64,000 bases of DNA from Streptomyces sp. NBC_00287 (lineage in GTDB: Bacteria > Actinomycetota > Actinomycetes > Streptomycetales > Streptomycetaceae): NCBI RefSeq assembly GCF_036173105.1, contig NZ_CP108053.1, forward strand, positions 4,650,001 through 4,714,000, given 5' to 3'. Below are positions 50,456 through 59,997 of this stretch, piece by piece. The notes under the pieces were generated by a model, which saw only the letters and a program-made list of their open reading frames with translations, searched no databases and was not told where the DNA came from. Position 1 is the stretch's first letter. Each line of letters starts with the position of its first letter. Both the position numbers and the translations under genes were made by a program.

Positions 50456-50989
50456 TCAACTGCCCGTAGGTGCCCCGGAGTTGCTCCCGGAACGCAGCAA
50501 CAGCGGGCCCTCGCCCGGACTGGCCGCGAACTCCGCGACCGCGGTGTAGCCGTCCAGTTCGCCCCGGGTGCGCTCATGCGGTGTCTCACAGCTGCCGGGC
50601 TCGTCCTCGGCGCCCACCGCGCACCGCATCTGCACGGTGCGTCCACCGGGACCCATGAGGCTCAGCACCGAATCCAGCGCCCCGCCTGTGGTGTTGCGGT
50701 AGTAGGTGCGCGCCCAGGTCTCCTCGCCCTGGGTGAGCACACAGGTCTGCGCCTCGATGCCGTCGGGGGAGGTGAGTTCGGGTCCGCAGCGGGCGGCGGT
50801 CGCGAGGCCGAGGCCGAGCCTCAGGGGCGAGGGGGAGGACGCCTTCGCGTCGGCGGGCGCGGACGGCCGTACAGACGAGTGCTCGGGCGGTCGTACCGAA
50901 TCGCCCACCTGCCCCGCGGACGCCATGGCCAGCGGCAGCGCCACCGCGCTCACCGCGACGCCCCCGAGGGCGAGCAGACGAAGGTTCAT
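50456..50989 (-). CDS. Secreted hypothetical protein
   Basis: A 177-residue protein. It has a signal peptide (LRLLALGGVAVSAVALPLAMASAGQ, cleavage near residue 24), a linker, and a domain with four Cys (AARCGPELTSPDGIEAQTCVLTQGEETWARTYYRNTTGGALDSVLSLMGPGGRTVQMRCAVGAEDEPGSCETP) forming two likely disulfides in a beta-sandwich. No named family recognised. Confidence 0.75.
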   Translation of the reverse strand: MNLRLLALGGVAVSAVALPLAMASAGQVGDSVRPPEHSSVRPSAPADAKASSPSPLRLGLGLATAARCGPELTSPDGIEAQTCVLTQGEETWARTYYRNTTGGALDSVLSLMGPGGRTVQMRCAVGAEDEPGSCETPHERTRGELDGYTAVAEFAASPGEGPLLLRSGSNSGAPTGS

Positions 50990-51045
50990 ACAGCGGAAGA
51001 TAACGAGGGAGGGCGGGCGCCCCGTCCGGCGCGCGCCCAACACCC

Positions 51046-51711
51046 CTACAACTCGGGCGCGCTCACACCCGTACGAGTGAGGGCCTCCACCACGGCGTCC
51101 ACCACGGCCTCCACATCCGGCACCCACGGGGTGGCCGAGCCGGGCAGCGGCGCGCGCTCCCAGCGGATGTCGCCCTCGCCGGTCTCGGACGGGGGCAGGG
51201 CGAGATAGCCGCCCGTGCCGTGGAACCTGAGGGAGCCCGGGACGAAGTCCTTGGCGTACAGCAGTTCGCCGAGCCGCTCCAGGGAGTACGGCTTGACGAG
51301 CAGCGCCCAGCGGGTGGGCGAGGCGATCACGGGACCGAGCCGCATGCCCATGCGGTCGAGCGCGGTGAGGGCCTGGGCGGCCGGGAGGGCCGGCAGGCTG
51401 ACCGCGCAGGGCGCCTTGCCGCCGGTGGCGAGCATGATCGGCGCCGCCGGGCGGTTGGTCCACCACCAGCGCACCATGCGCTCGTCGGTGGTGGCCGCGA
51501 GGAGGCCGGGGTCGAAGGGGTGCGCACCGGGCACCGTGCACTCCGGGTCGGGGCAGCCGCAGCGGGACCGCCCCTGCGGGTCCGCCGTCACACCCGGGAG
51601 TACGGGCCACTGCCATTGAGTCGCGAAGGTCAGGGCCGCGCTGAGCAACTCAGGCCTCCCGCCGTTGCGCTGGGACAGGAGCCTGCGTCGCCTTCCGAGG
51701 ATCTCGCGCAT
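51046..51711 (-). CDS. Prim-Pol-like small protein
   Basis: A 221-residue protein conserved in streptomycetes and, as I recall, usually called bifunctional DNA primase/polymerase. It contains a Cys-rich patch (GRSRCGCPDPECTVPGAHP) like that before the catalytic core of Prim-Pol proteins, then PIMLATGGKAPCAVSLPALPAAQALTALDRMGMRLGPVIASPTRWALLVKPY. I do not see the D-x-D metal motif, so catalysis is doubtful. It is divergent from the PP2C gene. Confidence 0.7.
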   Translation of the reverse strand: MREILGRRRRLLSQRNGGRPELLSAALTFATQWQWPVLPGVTADPQGRSRCGCPDPECTVPGAHPFDPGLLAATTDERMVRWWWTNRPAAPIMLATGGKAPCAVSLPALPAAQALTALDRMGMRLGPVIASPTRWALLVKPYSLERLGELLYAKDFVPGSLRFHGTGGYLALPPSETGEGDIRWERAPLPGSATPWVPDVEAVVDAVVEALTRTGVSAPEL

Positions 51712-52214
51712 GAGCGCTCGTTCCTTTCCGTTGCACCGCTGGCAACACCGTGGTCCACATCACACCATGTGTCGATCACTTCACTGTGCGTACCTGTTGG
51801 CGCATCACACCCCTGCGACGAGCAAGGGGATCCCCTATGGGCCGAGCGTTGGCTGCGTCCGCGGCAGCCTCGCCCATACCTGCGTCTATCAAAAGCACGG
51901 GCGTGGCGTGGGGTGGCGAAGTCTGGCGTTTGCCGTCCCGCGTATTTCTCTTCGCCTCCGCCACGGGAGGATGGGGCACGGTCATCGGTGGCTAAGACGC
52001 CCGGGTCCGCCACCAGGTTCCGGGTGACTGTCAACCACCCCTGGCCTTCTCCGAGTACGTACCCATCACGACCGCTGTGACGCTCCGTGGAGCAAGCCCA
52101 GTCGACCGCAATAAGGCGTTCCCTGAGGCAGTTTTAAGCCAACTTTGCCTTTCCGCAAGGGGTCGGGGAGATGTGCACCGGTTACCCACGGACACCAGGA
52201 ATCCCGGCAGGACA
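51712..52214. promoter_or_regulatory. 503-bp divergent intergenic region
   Basis: No gene supported: the frames lack ribosome sites and codon bias. It must contain the promoters of the Prim-Pol-like and PP2C genes. AT content rises next to the PP2C start (leader TTTTAAGCCAACTTTGCC near 52133). Confidence 0.5.
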
Positions 52215-53744
52215 ATGCTGGACATCCCCTCACGAGTGCGTGTACATGTGGAGACACTGCTAGCGGCGCAGAATGACATGGGGGTTTGCGATGCTTTTGA
52301 GCAATACGCACCGGTCGGAAAGCCGGACGCCATGAACGCCCCTCACCCTCCGAAAGTGGCCGGAATCGATTCAACGGTTCCCTCGCCCGCACACACTGTC
52401 GCGCCCGCGCCCGCGGCCTCCGAAAGCACATCAACCACCCCCGTCACAGCCCCGACCGCACCGGGCGCCCCCGGACTGCTGCTCCAGGACCGCCTCGCCG
52501 GCTGGGTCTCCGACCTCACCACCCTGCACGAACTCACCGAACGCCTGGCCCGTACGCCTTCCTTGTCCGACGCCCTCCAGGAACTGCTGCGCGCCGGATC
52601 CGCCCTCGTCGGCGCCCGGCGCGGACTCGTCGTGCTGGAACCGGCCGACGGGCGGGGCCCGGACACCACCGTCGGCCTGGGCCTGGGCCGCGCGGACCTC
52701 GGCCACATCGAGACCGTGCCGCGCGGCTCGATGTCGTTCGGGAAGATCCTCGACGGACTGCCGGGCGGGGACGGCGAGATCGCGCAGCCGGATCTGTTCG
52801 CCGAGGACGGCCTCGACCCGCGCCACCGCGAGGTGGCCGCGCGCCTCGGTTACGCCGCGAGCTACGCACTCCCCCTGCACACCGACACCGCGGGCCGGCT
52901 CGGCGCCGCCGTATGGCTCTACGACGAGCCCGCCGAGCCGTCCGAGCGCCAGCGGCACCTCGTCGGCCTGTACACGCGCCACGCCACCGAGCACCTCGCC
53001 CGGCTGCTGGAGGTGGAGCGCACGCGCGCGTGCATGGCGACGATGTCCGAGGAACTGCTCCCTTCCCGGCTGCCCCGGGTGGCCGGCGTCCAGCTCGCCG
53101 CCCGGCACCGCACCGGGCCGCTGGGCGGCGGTGACTGGTACGACGCGCTGCCGCTGCCGGACGCCGCCCTCGGCCTGGCGGTCGGCTCGGTCACCGGCTC
53201 CGGGCCGAGCGCGGTCGCCGCGATGGGCCGGCTGCGGGCGTCGCTTCGGGCGTACGCCGTGATGGAGGGCGAGGACCCGGTGGCGGTCCTGTCCGATCTG
53301 GAACTGCTGCTGCGGCTGACCGAGCCCGCGCGCTCGGCGACCGCCCTGTTCGCCTACTGCGAGCCCGCCGTGCGCAAGCTCACCCTCGCCGGGGCCGGAC
53401 ACTGCCCGCCGCTGCTGATCGGCGAGCGGCGCACCGAGTTCGTGGAGACCTCCGTCTCCGCCCCGCTCGGCATGCTGGCCTGCTGGGAGGCACCGAGCGT
53501 GGAGTTCCAGGCGGAGGCCGGAGAGACGGTTCTGCTGTACACCGACGGGCTGCTGCACCGTGCCGGCGACGCCACGGACCGGGCCTTCGCGCGGCTGCAC
53601 ACGGCGGCGGCGAGCGTCCCCCGGGCGATCCGGCACGACCCGGCCGCCATCGCCGATCACGTGCTGCGGGCGATGCTGCCCGACGGTCTCGACACGGCGG
53701 ACAGCGCGGAGGACGTGGTGCTGCTCGCCGCGCGCTTCGAATGA
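52215..53744 (+). CDS. PP2C-type (SpoIIE) phosphatase with GAF-like sensor
   Basis: A 509-residue protein. The N-terminus MLDIPSRVRVHVETLLAAQNDMGVCDAFEQYAPVGKP and a Pro/Thr/Ala linker are followed by a GAF-like domain (about 130-285, TLHELTERLARTPSLSDALQELLRAGSALVGARRGLVVLE) and a PP2C/SpoIIE domain (PRVAGVQLAARHRTGPLGGGDWYDALPLPD.. LTLAGAGHCPPLLI.. VLLYTDGLLHRAGD). The metal Asp in GGGDWYD and in YTDGL are present. It should dephosphorylate anti-anti-sigma (RsbV-type) partners. ATG at 52215 chosen because the preceding frame lacks any site. Confidence 0.88.
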   Translation: MLDIPSRVRVHVETLLAAQNDMGVCDAFEQYAPVGKPDAMNAPHPPKVAGIDSTVPSPAHTVAPAPAASESTSTTPVTAPTAPGAPGLLLQDRLAGWVSDLTTLHELTERLARTPSLSDALQELLRAGSALVGARRGLVVLEPADGRGPDTTVGLGLGRADLGHIETVPRGSMSFGKILDGLPGGDGEIAQPDLFAEDGLDPRHREVAARLGYAASYALPLHTDTAGRLGAAVWLYDEPAEPSERQRHLVGLYTRHATEHLARLLEVERTRACMATMSEELLPSRLPRVAGVQLAARHRTGPLGGGDWYDALPLPDAALGLAVGSVTGSGPSAVAAMGRLRASLRAYAVMEGEDPVAVLSDLELLLRLTEPARSATALFAYCEPAVRKLTLAGAGHCPPLLIGERRTEFVETSVSAPLGMLACWEAPSVEFQAEAGETVLLYTDGLLHRAGDATDRAFARLHTAAASVPRAIRHDPAAIADHVLRAMLPDGLDTADSAEDVVLLAARFE

Positions 53745-53831
53745 CGCCGGTAAGAGGTCCTTCGGCCCTGGGCCCCCTTCCGTACGACCGTACGATGGAG
53801 GGGGTCCAGTGCCGTATCAAGGAGGATGACC

Positions 53832-55289
53832 GTGGCGGAAGATCTCCCGGAGACCCCGGAGACTGCCGAGGAAGAGCCCGTCGGGCAGCGTAAGAACGGC
53901 CTGTACCCGGGCGTGTCCGACGAGCTCGCCGAGAACATGAAGTCCGGCTGGGCCGACACCGAGCTGCACGACCTGCAGCCGATCCCGCAGGCCGCCGAGA
54001 CCGCTGCCCGGCGTGCCGCGCTGTCCGCCCGCTTCCCCGGTGAGCGTCTGGTCGTCCCCGCGGGCAATCTGAAGACCCGCTCGAACGACACCGAGTACCC
54101 CTTCCGGGCGTCGGTCGAGTACACCTACCTCACCGGCAACCAGACCGAGGACGGCGTCCTCGTCATGGAGCCCCGAGGTGCGGGCCATGACGCGACGATC
54201 TATCTGCTGCCCCGCTCCGACCGCGAGAACGGCGAGTTCTGGCTCTCCGGCCAGGGCGAGCTGTGGGTCGGCCGCCGGCACTCTCTGGGCGAGGCCGAGA
54301 AGCTGTACGGCATCCCCGCCTCCGATGTGCGCGAGCTGGCGGACGCGCTGCGCGAGGCCACGGGTCCGGTCCGGGTCGTCCGCGGATACGACGCCGGGAT
54401 CGAGGCCGCGCTGACCGACAAGGTCACCGCCGAGCGGGACGAGGAGCTGCGGGTCTTCCTCTCCGAGGCGCGGCTGGTCAAGGACGCGTTCGAGATCGGT
54501 GAGCTGCAGAAGGCCGTCGACTCGACCGTGCGCGGCTTCGAGGACGTCGTGAAGGTCCTCGACAAGGCCGAGGCGACCTCCGAGCGCTACATCGAGGGCA
54601 CCTTCTTCCTCCGCGCGCGGGTCGAGGGCAACGACGTCGGCTACGGCTCCATCTGCGCGGCCGGTCCGCACGCCTGCACGCTGCACTGGGTGCGCAACGA
54701 CGGGCCCGTGCGGTCCGGGGATCTGCTGCTGCTCGACGCGGGCGTCGAGACGCACACGTACTACACCGCCGACATCACGCGGACGCTGCCGATCAACGGC
54801 CGGTACACCGAGATCCAGAAGAAGATCTACGACGCCGTGTACGAGGCCCAGGAGGCCGGGATCGCGGCCGTGCAGCCGGGCGCGAAGTACCGGGACTTCC
54901 ATGACGCCTCGCAGCGGGTGCTCGCCGAGAAGCTCGTGGAGTGGGGGCTGGTCGAGGGGCCCGTGGAGCGGGTGCTGGAGCTGGGGCTTCAGCGGCGGTG
55001 GACGCTGCACGGTACGGGGCACATGCTCGGTCTCGACGTCCACGATTGCGCTGCCGCGCGGGTGGAGACGTATGTGGACGGTGTGCTTGAGCCGGGGATG
55101 TGCCTGACTGTCGAGCCCGGGCTGTACTTCCAGGCCGACGATCTGACGGTGCCCGAGGAGTACCGGGGTATTGGTGTGCGGATCGAGGACGACATTCTGG
55201 TGACGGCGGACGGGAACCGTAATCTGTCGGCCGGGCTTCCTCGGCGGTCGGATGAGGTTGAGGCCTGGATGGCCTCGTTGAAGGGCTGA
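53832..55289 (+). CDS. Xaa-Pro aminopeptidase (aminopeptidase P, M24B)
   Basis: A 485-residue metallopeptidase that removes N-terminal residues before proline. The N-terminal domain (to about 170) has RLVVPAGNLKTRSNDTEYPFRASVEYTYLTGNQTEDGVLVM. The catalytic pita-bread fold carries the metal ligands: LLLLDAGVETHTYYTADITRT (D, D), HGTGHMLGLDVHD (H), CLTVEPGLYF (E) and GIGVRIEDDILVT (E). I prefer GTG 53832, 6 bp after GGAGG; the ATG at 53826 directly abuts that site. Gene order after PP2C is typical of streptomycetes. Confidence 0.95.
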   Translation: MAEDLPETPETAEEEPVGQRKNGLYPGVSDELAENMKSGWADTELHDLQPIPQAAETAARRAALSARFPGERLVVPAGNLKTRSNDTEYPFRASVEYTYLTGNQTEDGVLVMEPRGAGHDATIYLLPRSDRENGEFWLSGQGELWVGRRHSLGEAEKLYGIPASDVRELADALREATGPVRVVRGYDAGIEAALTDKVTAERDEELRVFLSEARLVKDAFEIGELQKAVDSTVRGFEDVVKVLDKAEATSERYIEGTFFLRARVEGNDVGYGSICAAGPHACTLHWVRNDGPVRSGDLLLLDAGVETHTYYTADITRTLPINGRYTEIQKKIYDAVYEAQEAGIAAVQPGAKYRDFHDASQRVLAEKLVEWGLVEGPVERVLELGLQRRWTLHGTGHMLGLDVHDCAAARVETYVDGVLEPGMCLTVEPGLYFQADDLTVPEEYRGIGVRIEDDILVTADGNRNLSAGLPRRSDEVEAWMASLKG

Positions 55290-55340
55290 CGGTTTTTCGT
55301 AGATGGCCGGGCACCTGTGGGGTGTCCGGCCATCGTCGCG

Positions 55341-55390
55341 GGCTGCGGGTGTGTGGGGGTTGTTCGCGCAGTTCCCCGCGCCCCTAGGGG
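55341..55390. repeat. Dispersed intergenic repeat, copy 2
   Basis: Reverse-complement counterpart of the element at 10225-10292, sharing GCGCAGTTCCCCGCGCCCC and the GCTGCGGGTGTGTG end. It lies between the aminopeptidase and MocR genes. Confidence 0.65.
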
Positions 55391-55396
55391 GTTTGT

Positions 55397-56740
55397 GTGG
55401 ACCTGCATCTGGAGCTTGCCTCTGCCGATGGGCGGCGGGCGGGACTTGAGCGTGCTCTTCGGGATGCCGTTCGGGACGGGCGGTTGGCGCCTGGTACTCG
55501 GTTGCCCGCCACCCGGAAGCTCGCCGATGAGCTGGGGGTTTCCCGGAACACCGTGAAGGGGGCCTACGACCAGCTTGTTGCCGAGGGGTATTTCACTGCT
55601 CGGCAGGGGTCGGGGACCGAGGTCGCGCCGCTGCCCTCCGACGAGTCCGAGCCCGCGGAGGCTGCCGCACGCGCGCGTGAGCCGCAGTTCGATCTGCGGC
55701 CCGGGAGTCCCGATGTCGGGGCGTTTCCGGCGGCCGCGTGGTTGCGGGCGCTGCGGCGGGCCATCGCCACCGCTCCCTCCCTGGCCTACGACTACGGCGA
55801 TCCCCGGGGGCGGATCGAGCTGCGGACCGCGCTCTCCGGCTATCTCGGCCGGGCCCGGGGAGTGATCGCTCCCCCTGAGCGGATCGTCATCACCTCGGGG
55901 TATGTGCAGGGGCTCGCGCTGCTCACGCGTGTGCTGGACGGCTGCGAGATCGCCATGGAGGATCCGGGGCTGCCGTTCCATCGGGATGTCGTACGGCGCA
56001 ATGGTGGCGCCGTGGTGCCCGTGCGGGTCGATGAGCGCGGGACCTGTGTGGACGATCTCGGGGAGCCCGCGGCCGTCGTCGTGACGCCCGCACATCAGTA
56101 TCCGACCGGGGTCACCCTCCACCCTGAGCGGCGGCGGGCGCTCACCGACTGGGCACGCGCGCGTGACGGGTTGATCGTCGAGGACGACTACGACGGGGAG
56201 TTCCGTTACGACCGGCAGCCCGTCGGGGCCCTGCAGGGGATGGCGCCGGGGCAGGTCGTGTATCTCGGGACCGCTTCCAAGACGCTCGGGCCCGCGCTGC
56301 GGCTCGGGTGGATGGTGTTGCCGCCGCAGCTGGTCGACGCGGTCGCCGACGCCAAGCTGCACAGCGACCATCACACCGAGTCGCTCGGGCAGTTGGCACT
56401 CGCCGAACTGATCGACAGTCATGCCTACGACCGTCATGTGCGCGCGTGCCGGCTGCGGTACCGGAGGCGGCGGGACCAGCTGGTGGACCGGCTCGGTGCG
56501 CGGCGCGGGGTGCGGGGCATCGCGGCCGGGCTGCATGCGCTGGTCGAGGTCGACGACGAGGCCGAGGTGCTGGCCCGGGCCGAGGCGGAGGGACTTGCGG
56601 TGGGGTCTCTCGGCGAGCACTGGCATTCACCCGAGGGTGAAGGGCATCCGCAGGGGCTGGTCGTGGGGTACGGGACGCCTCGGGAGCGGGCGTATCCGGA
56701 AGCCTTGGAGGTGCTGGGGAAGGTGCTCGACAGCGGGTGA
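55397..56740 (+). CDS. MocR-type regulator (GntR winged helix + aminotransferase fold)
   Basis: A 447-residue fusion. The winged helix is at residues about 8-75 (GLERALRDAVRDGRLAPGTRLPATRKLADELGVSRNTVKGAYDQLVAEGYFTARQGSGT) and a fold-type I aminotransferase domain follows. The PLP Lys is in LGTASKTLGPALRLGW, the Asp in VEDDYDGEFRYD and the Tyr in QYPTGVTLHPERR. Such proteins sense PLP or an amino compound. GTG start. The next gene on the same strand is an MFS exporter, the probable target. Confidence 0.93.
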   Translation: MDLHLELASADGRRAGLERALRDAVRDGRLAPGTRLPATRKLADELGVSRNTVKGAYDQLVAEGYFTARQGSGTEVAPLPSDESEPAEAAARAREPQFDLRPGSPDVGAFPAAAWLRALRRAIATAPSLAYDYGDPRGRIELRTALSGYLGRARGVIAPPERIVITSGYVQGLALLTRVLDGCEIAMEDPGLPFHRDVVRRNGGAVVPVRVDERGTCVDDLGEPAAVVVTPAHQYPTGVTLHPERRRALTDWARARDGLIVEDDYDGEFRYDRQPVGALQGMAPGQVVYLGTASKTLGPALRLGWMVLPPQLVDAVADAKLHSDHHTESLGQLALAELIDSHAYDRHVRACRLRYRRRRDQLVDRLGARRGVRGIAAGLHALVEVDDEAEVLARAEAEGLAVGSLGEHWHSPEGEGHPQGLVVGYGTPRERAYPEALEVLGKVLDSG

Positions 56741-56807
56741 ATTGGGCCAAGGATTTGGCGTGTTAGTGGTTCTGTATCGAGATCCAGTGCGCGCCTAGAT
56801 TCGGGGC

Positions 56808-58037
56808 ATGACGAACTCCCTCCTTCCGCCAGCGGGCCCGCAACGCGTCCTGGCTCTGGCCCAGTTGGCCAACTCGGTCGGGGACGGCGCCTTCTATGTC
56901 ACCTCGGCGCTCTACTTCACCCACGTCGTCGGGCTCGACCCCGCGCGCGTGGGGCTCGGGCTGACGGTGGCCTGGGGAGTCGGGTCATTGGCGGGGGTGC
57001 CGCTCGGGCGGCTCGCGGATCGGCGGGGGGCGCGGGGGACCGCGGTGCTGTTGGCTTTGGCGACGGGGGTGGCCGTCGCGTCCTTCCTCGTCGTGCGGGG
57101 GTTCTGGCCCTTCGTGGCTTCCGCCGTCGTCTACGCCACCGCGCAGTCCGGGCTCGCGGCGGCTCGGCAGGCCCTGCTGGCGGGGCTGGTGTCCGCCGGG
57201 GAGCGGACCGGGTTGCTGGCGCATCTGCAGTCGACGCTCAATGCGGGGCTTGCCGTGGGGGCGGGGCTGGGTGGGCTGGCGCTGCATGTGGGGACGCGGG
57301 GTGCGTATCTCGTGGTCTTCGCGGTGGATGCCGTGAGTTTTCTGGTGTGCGCGGGGGTGTTGCTGCGGTTGCCTTCGGCGGCGGCAGGAGCGGCGGCGGT
57401 CGGCTCGGTGAAGGGGAACGGGCTCGCGGTGTTGCGGGATCGGCCGTATGTGGTGCTGACGGTTCTCAACACCGTGTTGCTGCTGCGGATGCCGTTGCTC
57501 AGCCTCGGGCTGCCGCTGTGGATCGCGGAGCGGACTCAGGCGCCTGCCTGGCTGGTGTCCGTGCTGTTCGTGCTCAACACCGGGGCCGTGATGCTCTTCC
57601 AGGTGCGGATGGCTCGTGGGGTGAGCGGGGTTGCGTCGGCCGTGGGGGCTGTGCGGCGGTCGGGGTGGGTGATGCTTTCCGCGTGCGGGGTGTTCGCGGT
57701 GTCGGGGGGTGTGTCGGCCTGGGTGGCGGTGGGGGTGCTGGTGGCCGGGGCGGTGCTGTTGGTCGTCGCGGAGATGGGGCAGTCGGCGGGGGCCTGGCAG
57801 CTGTCCTTCGATCTCGCGCCGGGGGAACGGGTCGGGGAGTATCAGGGGTTCTTCGGTACGGGGGTGACTGTGGCTCGTACGGCTGGGCCGCTGGTGCTTA
57901 CCGCTCTGCTGGTGCAGTGGGGGGCGCCTGGGTGGGTGGTGTTGGGTGGGGTGACGTTGGTGGCGTCCTATGCGATGGGGCCGGTGGCTCGGAAGGCTGC
58001 GCTGGCTCGTACGGCGGTTCTGGTGCCGGCTGCTTGA
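56808..58037 (+). CDS. MFS transporter
   Basis: A 409-residue protein with 12 predicted helices (VLALAQLANSVGDGAFYVTSALYF.., GRLADRRGARGT as motif A, VRMARGVSGVASAVGAVRRSGW, GEYQGFFGTGVTVARTAGPLVLTALLV). It is of the single-domain exporter type associated with metabolite or drug efflux. It follows the MocR gene by 67 bp with no terminator visible. Substrate unknown. Confidence 0.85.
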   Translation: MTNSLLPPAGPQRVLALAQLANSVGDGAFYVTSALYFTHVVGLDPARVGLGLTVAWGVGSLAGVPLGRLADRRGARGTAVLLALATGVAVASFLVVRGFWPFVASAVVYATAQSGLAAARQALLAGLVSAGERTGLLAHLQSTLNAGLAVGAGLGGLALHVGTRGAYLVVFAVDAVSFLVCAGVLLRLPSAAAGAAAVGSVKGNGLAVLRDRPYVVLTVLNTVLLLRMPLLSLGLPLWIAERTQAPAWLVSVLFVLNTGAVMLFQVRMARGVSGVASAVGAVRRSGWVMLSACGVFAVSGGVSAWVAVGVLVAGAVLLVVAEMGQSAGAWQLSFDLAPGERVGEYQGFFGTGVTVARTAGPLVLTALLVQWGAPGWVVLGGVTLVASYAMGPVARKAALARTAVLVPAA

Positions 58038-58141
58038 CGCGTTGTCCGGGGTGGGGCGGACGGGGGGTGCGCTCACCGGCGCTGGCCGGGTGCCGCCTCT
58101 TTGGCAGCGGGCGCCGCCCCAGCGGCACGACTGCCCGCAGC

Positions 58142-58996
58142 TCAGCGGGGTGGATGGAGCAGTACAGCTGCTCGCAGCTGGGCGGATACAGCGGTGCGGC
58201 TACCCGTAGCTACTGCGGCTATCGGCAGCGCGTCCAGGAACAACGCCCCCGCCAGCAGCCCCGCGCTCCCCCGAGGGCTCCACGATCGTTCGTGCAGGTC
58301 CGTACCCAGTGCCGCCAGCGCCTCCGCACCCGCGACCGTCCCCGCACCTCCCGCCTCCAACACCCCCCGCGCGCCTGCCTGTACGTGCCGGAGTCCGAGC
58401 GGGCCCGCCGTGTACAGGAGTTCCGTGTCCTGGAGAGTAGACATGATCGTCAGTAGGGCGTTCAGGCGGGACTGGGGTTCTGGGGTGCCCGTGCCTCGCG
58501 ATCTGGTCAGCTCCTCCAACGCCCTCCGGACGTGCGGGAAGCCTGCCCTTGCCTCTCCCCTCGCACCCGCCGCTCCGTACTTCGCCGACATCGACGAGCC
58601 TCGGGACGGTCTGCGCGGAGCCCCCTTGTCGGGGTGCGCTGCTATGCGCTTCGCCGTTGCCGTGACGTCCCCGGGGTTCAGCGCCGCCCCCGCGACCAGC
58701 AAACCCAGCGTCCACAGCGCGCCCCGGTGGCCGCCGCCCGCCAAACCCACGGAGTGCTCCGTGCTGCGGCCTATCGCACCCAGCTCGGCGCGGAGACCGG
58801 GCGTTGGCTCGCCCGTGCGGCGGGCCGCCGCTGCCATTGCTGCGAGGCCGGGGGTCAGGGACTTTGCCGACCAGCGCAGGGTGTTGTGGTCGCGGTGGGA
58901 CGGGTCGGGGAGACCCGGTTTCGGGGTCAGGGAGAGTTGGGCCGTCAGTGCGGTCACCGCGGCCTGGGCCAGCGCCTCGTCCTCGCGGCTCGTCAT
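58142..58996 (-). CDS. Triphosphoribosyl-dephospho-CoA synthase-like protein (CitG/MdcB family)
   Basis: A 284-residue cytosolic helical protein. Landmarks: ALAQAAVTALTAQLSLTPKPGLPDPSHRDHNTLRW (the family's K-P-G-L-x-D), GLAAMAAAARRTGEPTPGLRAELGAIGRSTEHSVGLAGGGHRGALWTLGLLVAG (G-G-V-N-T-H-K-G-like), and HVRRALEELTRSRG. CitG makes the prosthetic group of citrate/malonate lyases from ATP and dephospho-CoA; no lyase is near, so another phosphoribosyl transfer is possible. ATG 58996 lies 13 bp after the dioxygenase stop. Confidence 0.8.
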   Translation of the reverse strand: MTSREDEALAQAAVTALTAQLSLTPKPGLPDPSHRDHNTLRWSAKSLTPGLAAMAAAARRTGEPTPGLRAELGAIGRSTEHSVGLAGGGHRGALWTLGLLVAGAALNPGDVTATAKRIAAHPDKGAPRRPSRGSSMSAKYGAAGARGEARAGFPHVRRALEELTRSRGTGTPEPQSRLNALLTIMSTLQDTELLYTAGPLGLRHVQAGARGVLEAGGAGTVAGAEALAALGTDLHERSWSPRGSAGLLAGALFLDALPIAAVATGSRTAVSAQLRAAVLLHPPR

Positions 58997-59009
58997 CGCC
59001 GTATCCCCG

Positions 59010-59915
59010 CTACGAGGACGGGGCGTCGCTCGGCGGGGTGCCGTCCGGAGGCGTACCGCCACCGCCGCTGCCCGCTCCCGTGCTCTCCGCGTCCGGGTCT
59101 ACGCCCAGCGTCAGGAAGCCCTTGTAGCCCTTGGACGGGTCGGCCTTCTTCACCGGCTTCAAGGTCAGCAGACCGCTGGACGCGCCGCCGCCGTCGTAGA
59201 CCATGTCGTTGTCGAGGGTCGTGTAGCTGCCGGAGTGCTGGGAGTACGGCTCCAGCGTGAAGATCTCCTGGGCGATCTCGTCGTCGAAGAAGAACTGGCC
59301 CGTGTAGTTGACCTTGCCGCCCTCGTAGGTGCCGTCCTCCTTCTCGCCGCCCGTGTGCACCTTGACGTGGATGTGGCAGGTGCGCGGGGTGTACCAGCCC
59401 GGGAAGATCGTCTCGAACTTGACCACCCCGTTGGCGTTCGCGATCTGGTAGCCGCGCAGATAGGTCTTGTCGTTCGCGGTCGAGCCGTCCTCGCTCTCCG
59501 CGGGGGCCGAGCCGCCGGGGTTGGCCGTCGTGTAGCCGGAGTAGTAGCCCCAGGCGTCGCAGTGCCAGATCTCCACCGCCGCGCCCGGCACCGGGGTGCA
59601 GCCGTCCGTCGCGTCCACGACCGTCAGGCGCAGGGTCAGCGGGACTCCGCTCTTGCCCTCGGTGATGTCTTTGCGGACCAGGGCGCCGTCCAAGTAGTAC
59701 GGGCCTTCGGTGACGCTCGTCATCAGCGTCATGCAGGTGGTCGTACTCGAAGAGGTGGCCGTAGCAGTCGCCTCGGTCGTCGCCTCGGACGTCGCCTCGT
59801 CCGCGAACGCCGCCTGGTAGCCCGCGAACGCCAGCCCGCCCGCCGCCACCGTGCCGCCGGTCACCGCGAGGGCGCGGCGCCTGGTGATCGAAGTGTCCTT
59901 GTGGTTTCCCGTCAT
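59010..59915 (-). CDS. Tat-exported intradiol ring-cleavage dioxygenase
   Basis: A 301-residue secreted protein. A twin-arginine signal (ITRRRALAVTGGTVAAGGLAFAGY) leads, then a Ser/Thr-rich linker, and an intradiol dioxygenase domain. Fe(III) ligands fit GPYYLDGALVRKDI (Tyr), and GWYTPRTCHIHVKVH (Tyr, His, His) of protocatechuate/catechol dioxygenase type, with PGAAVEIWHCDAWGYYSGY in the core. A Gly/Pro-rich tail ends it. Family members cleave catechols; the exported type is common in Streptomyces and has been linked to lignin-derived aromatics. The start follows an alternative GTG/ATG pair at 59921. Confidence 0.9.
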   Translation of the reverse strand: MTGNHKDTSITRRRALAVTGGTVAAGGLAFAGYQAAFADEATSEATTEATATATSSSTTTCMTLMTSVTEGPYYLDGALVRKDITEGKSGVPLTLRLTVVDATDGCTPVPGAAVEIWHCDAWGYYSGYTTANPGGSAPAESEDGSTANDKTYLRGYQIANANGVVKFETIFPGWYTPRTCHIHVKVHTGGEKEDGTYEGGKVNYTGQFFFDDEIAQEIFTLEPYSQHSGSYTTLDNDMVYDGGGASSGLLTLKPVKKADPSKGYKGFLTLGVDPDAESTGAGSGGGGTPPDGTPPSDAPSS

Positions 59916-59997
59916 GCACATGAACGTAGAAACGGTGGCCGTCAGGACCATGGGTGGCGGCTGTGTGCCGGCTGAGAGTACTGAGGAAGCTGAAAAT

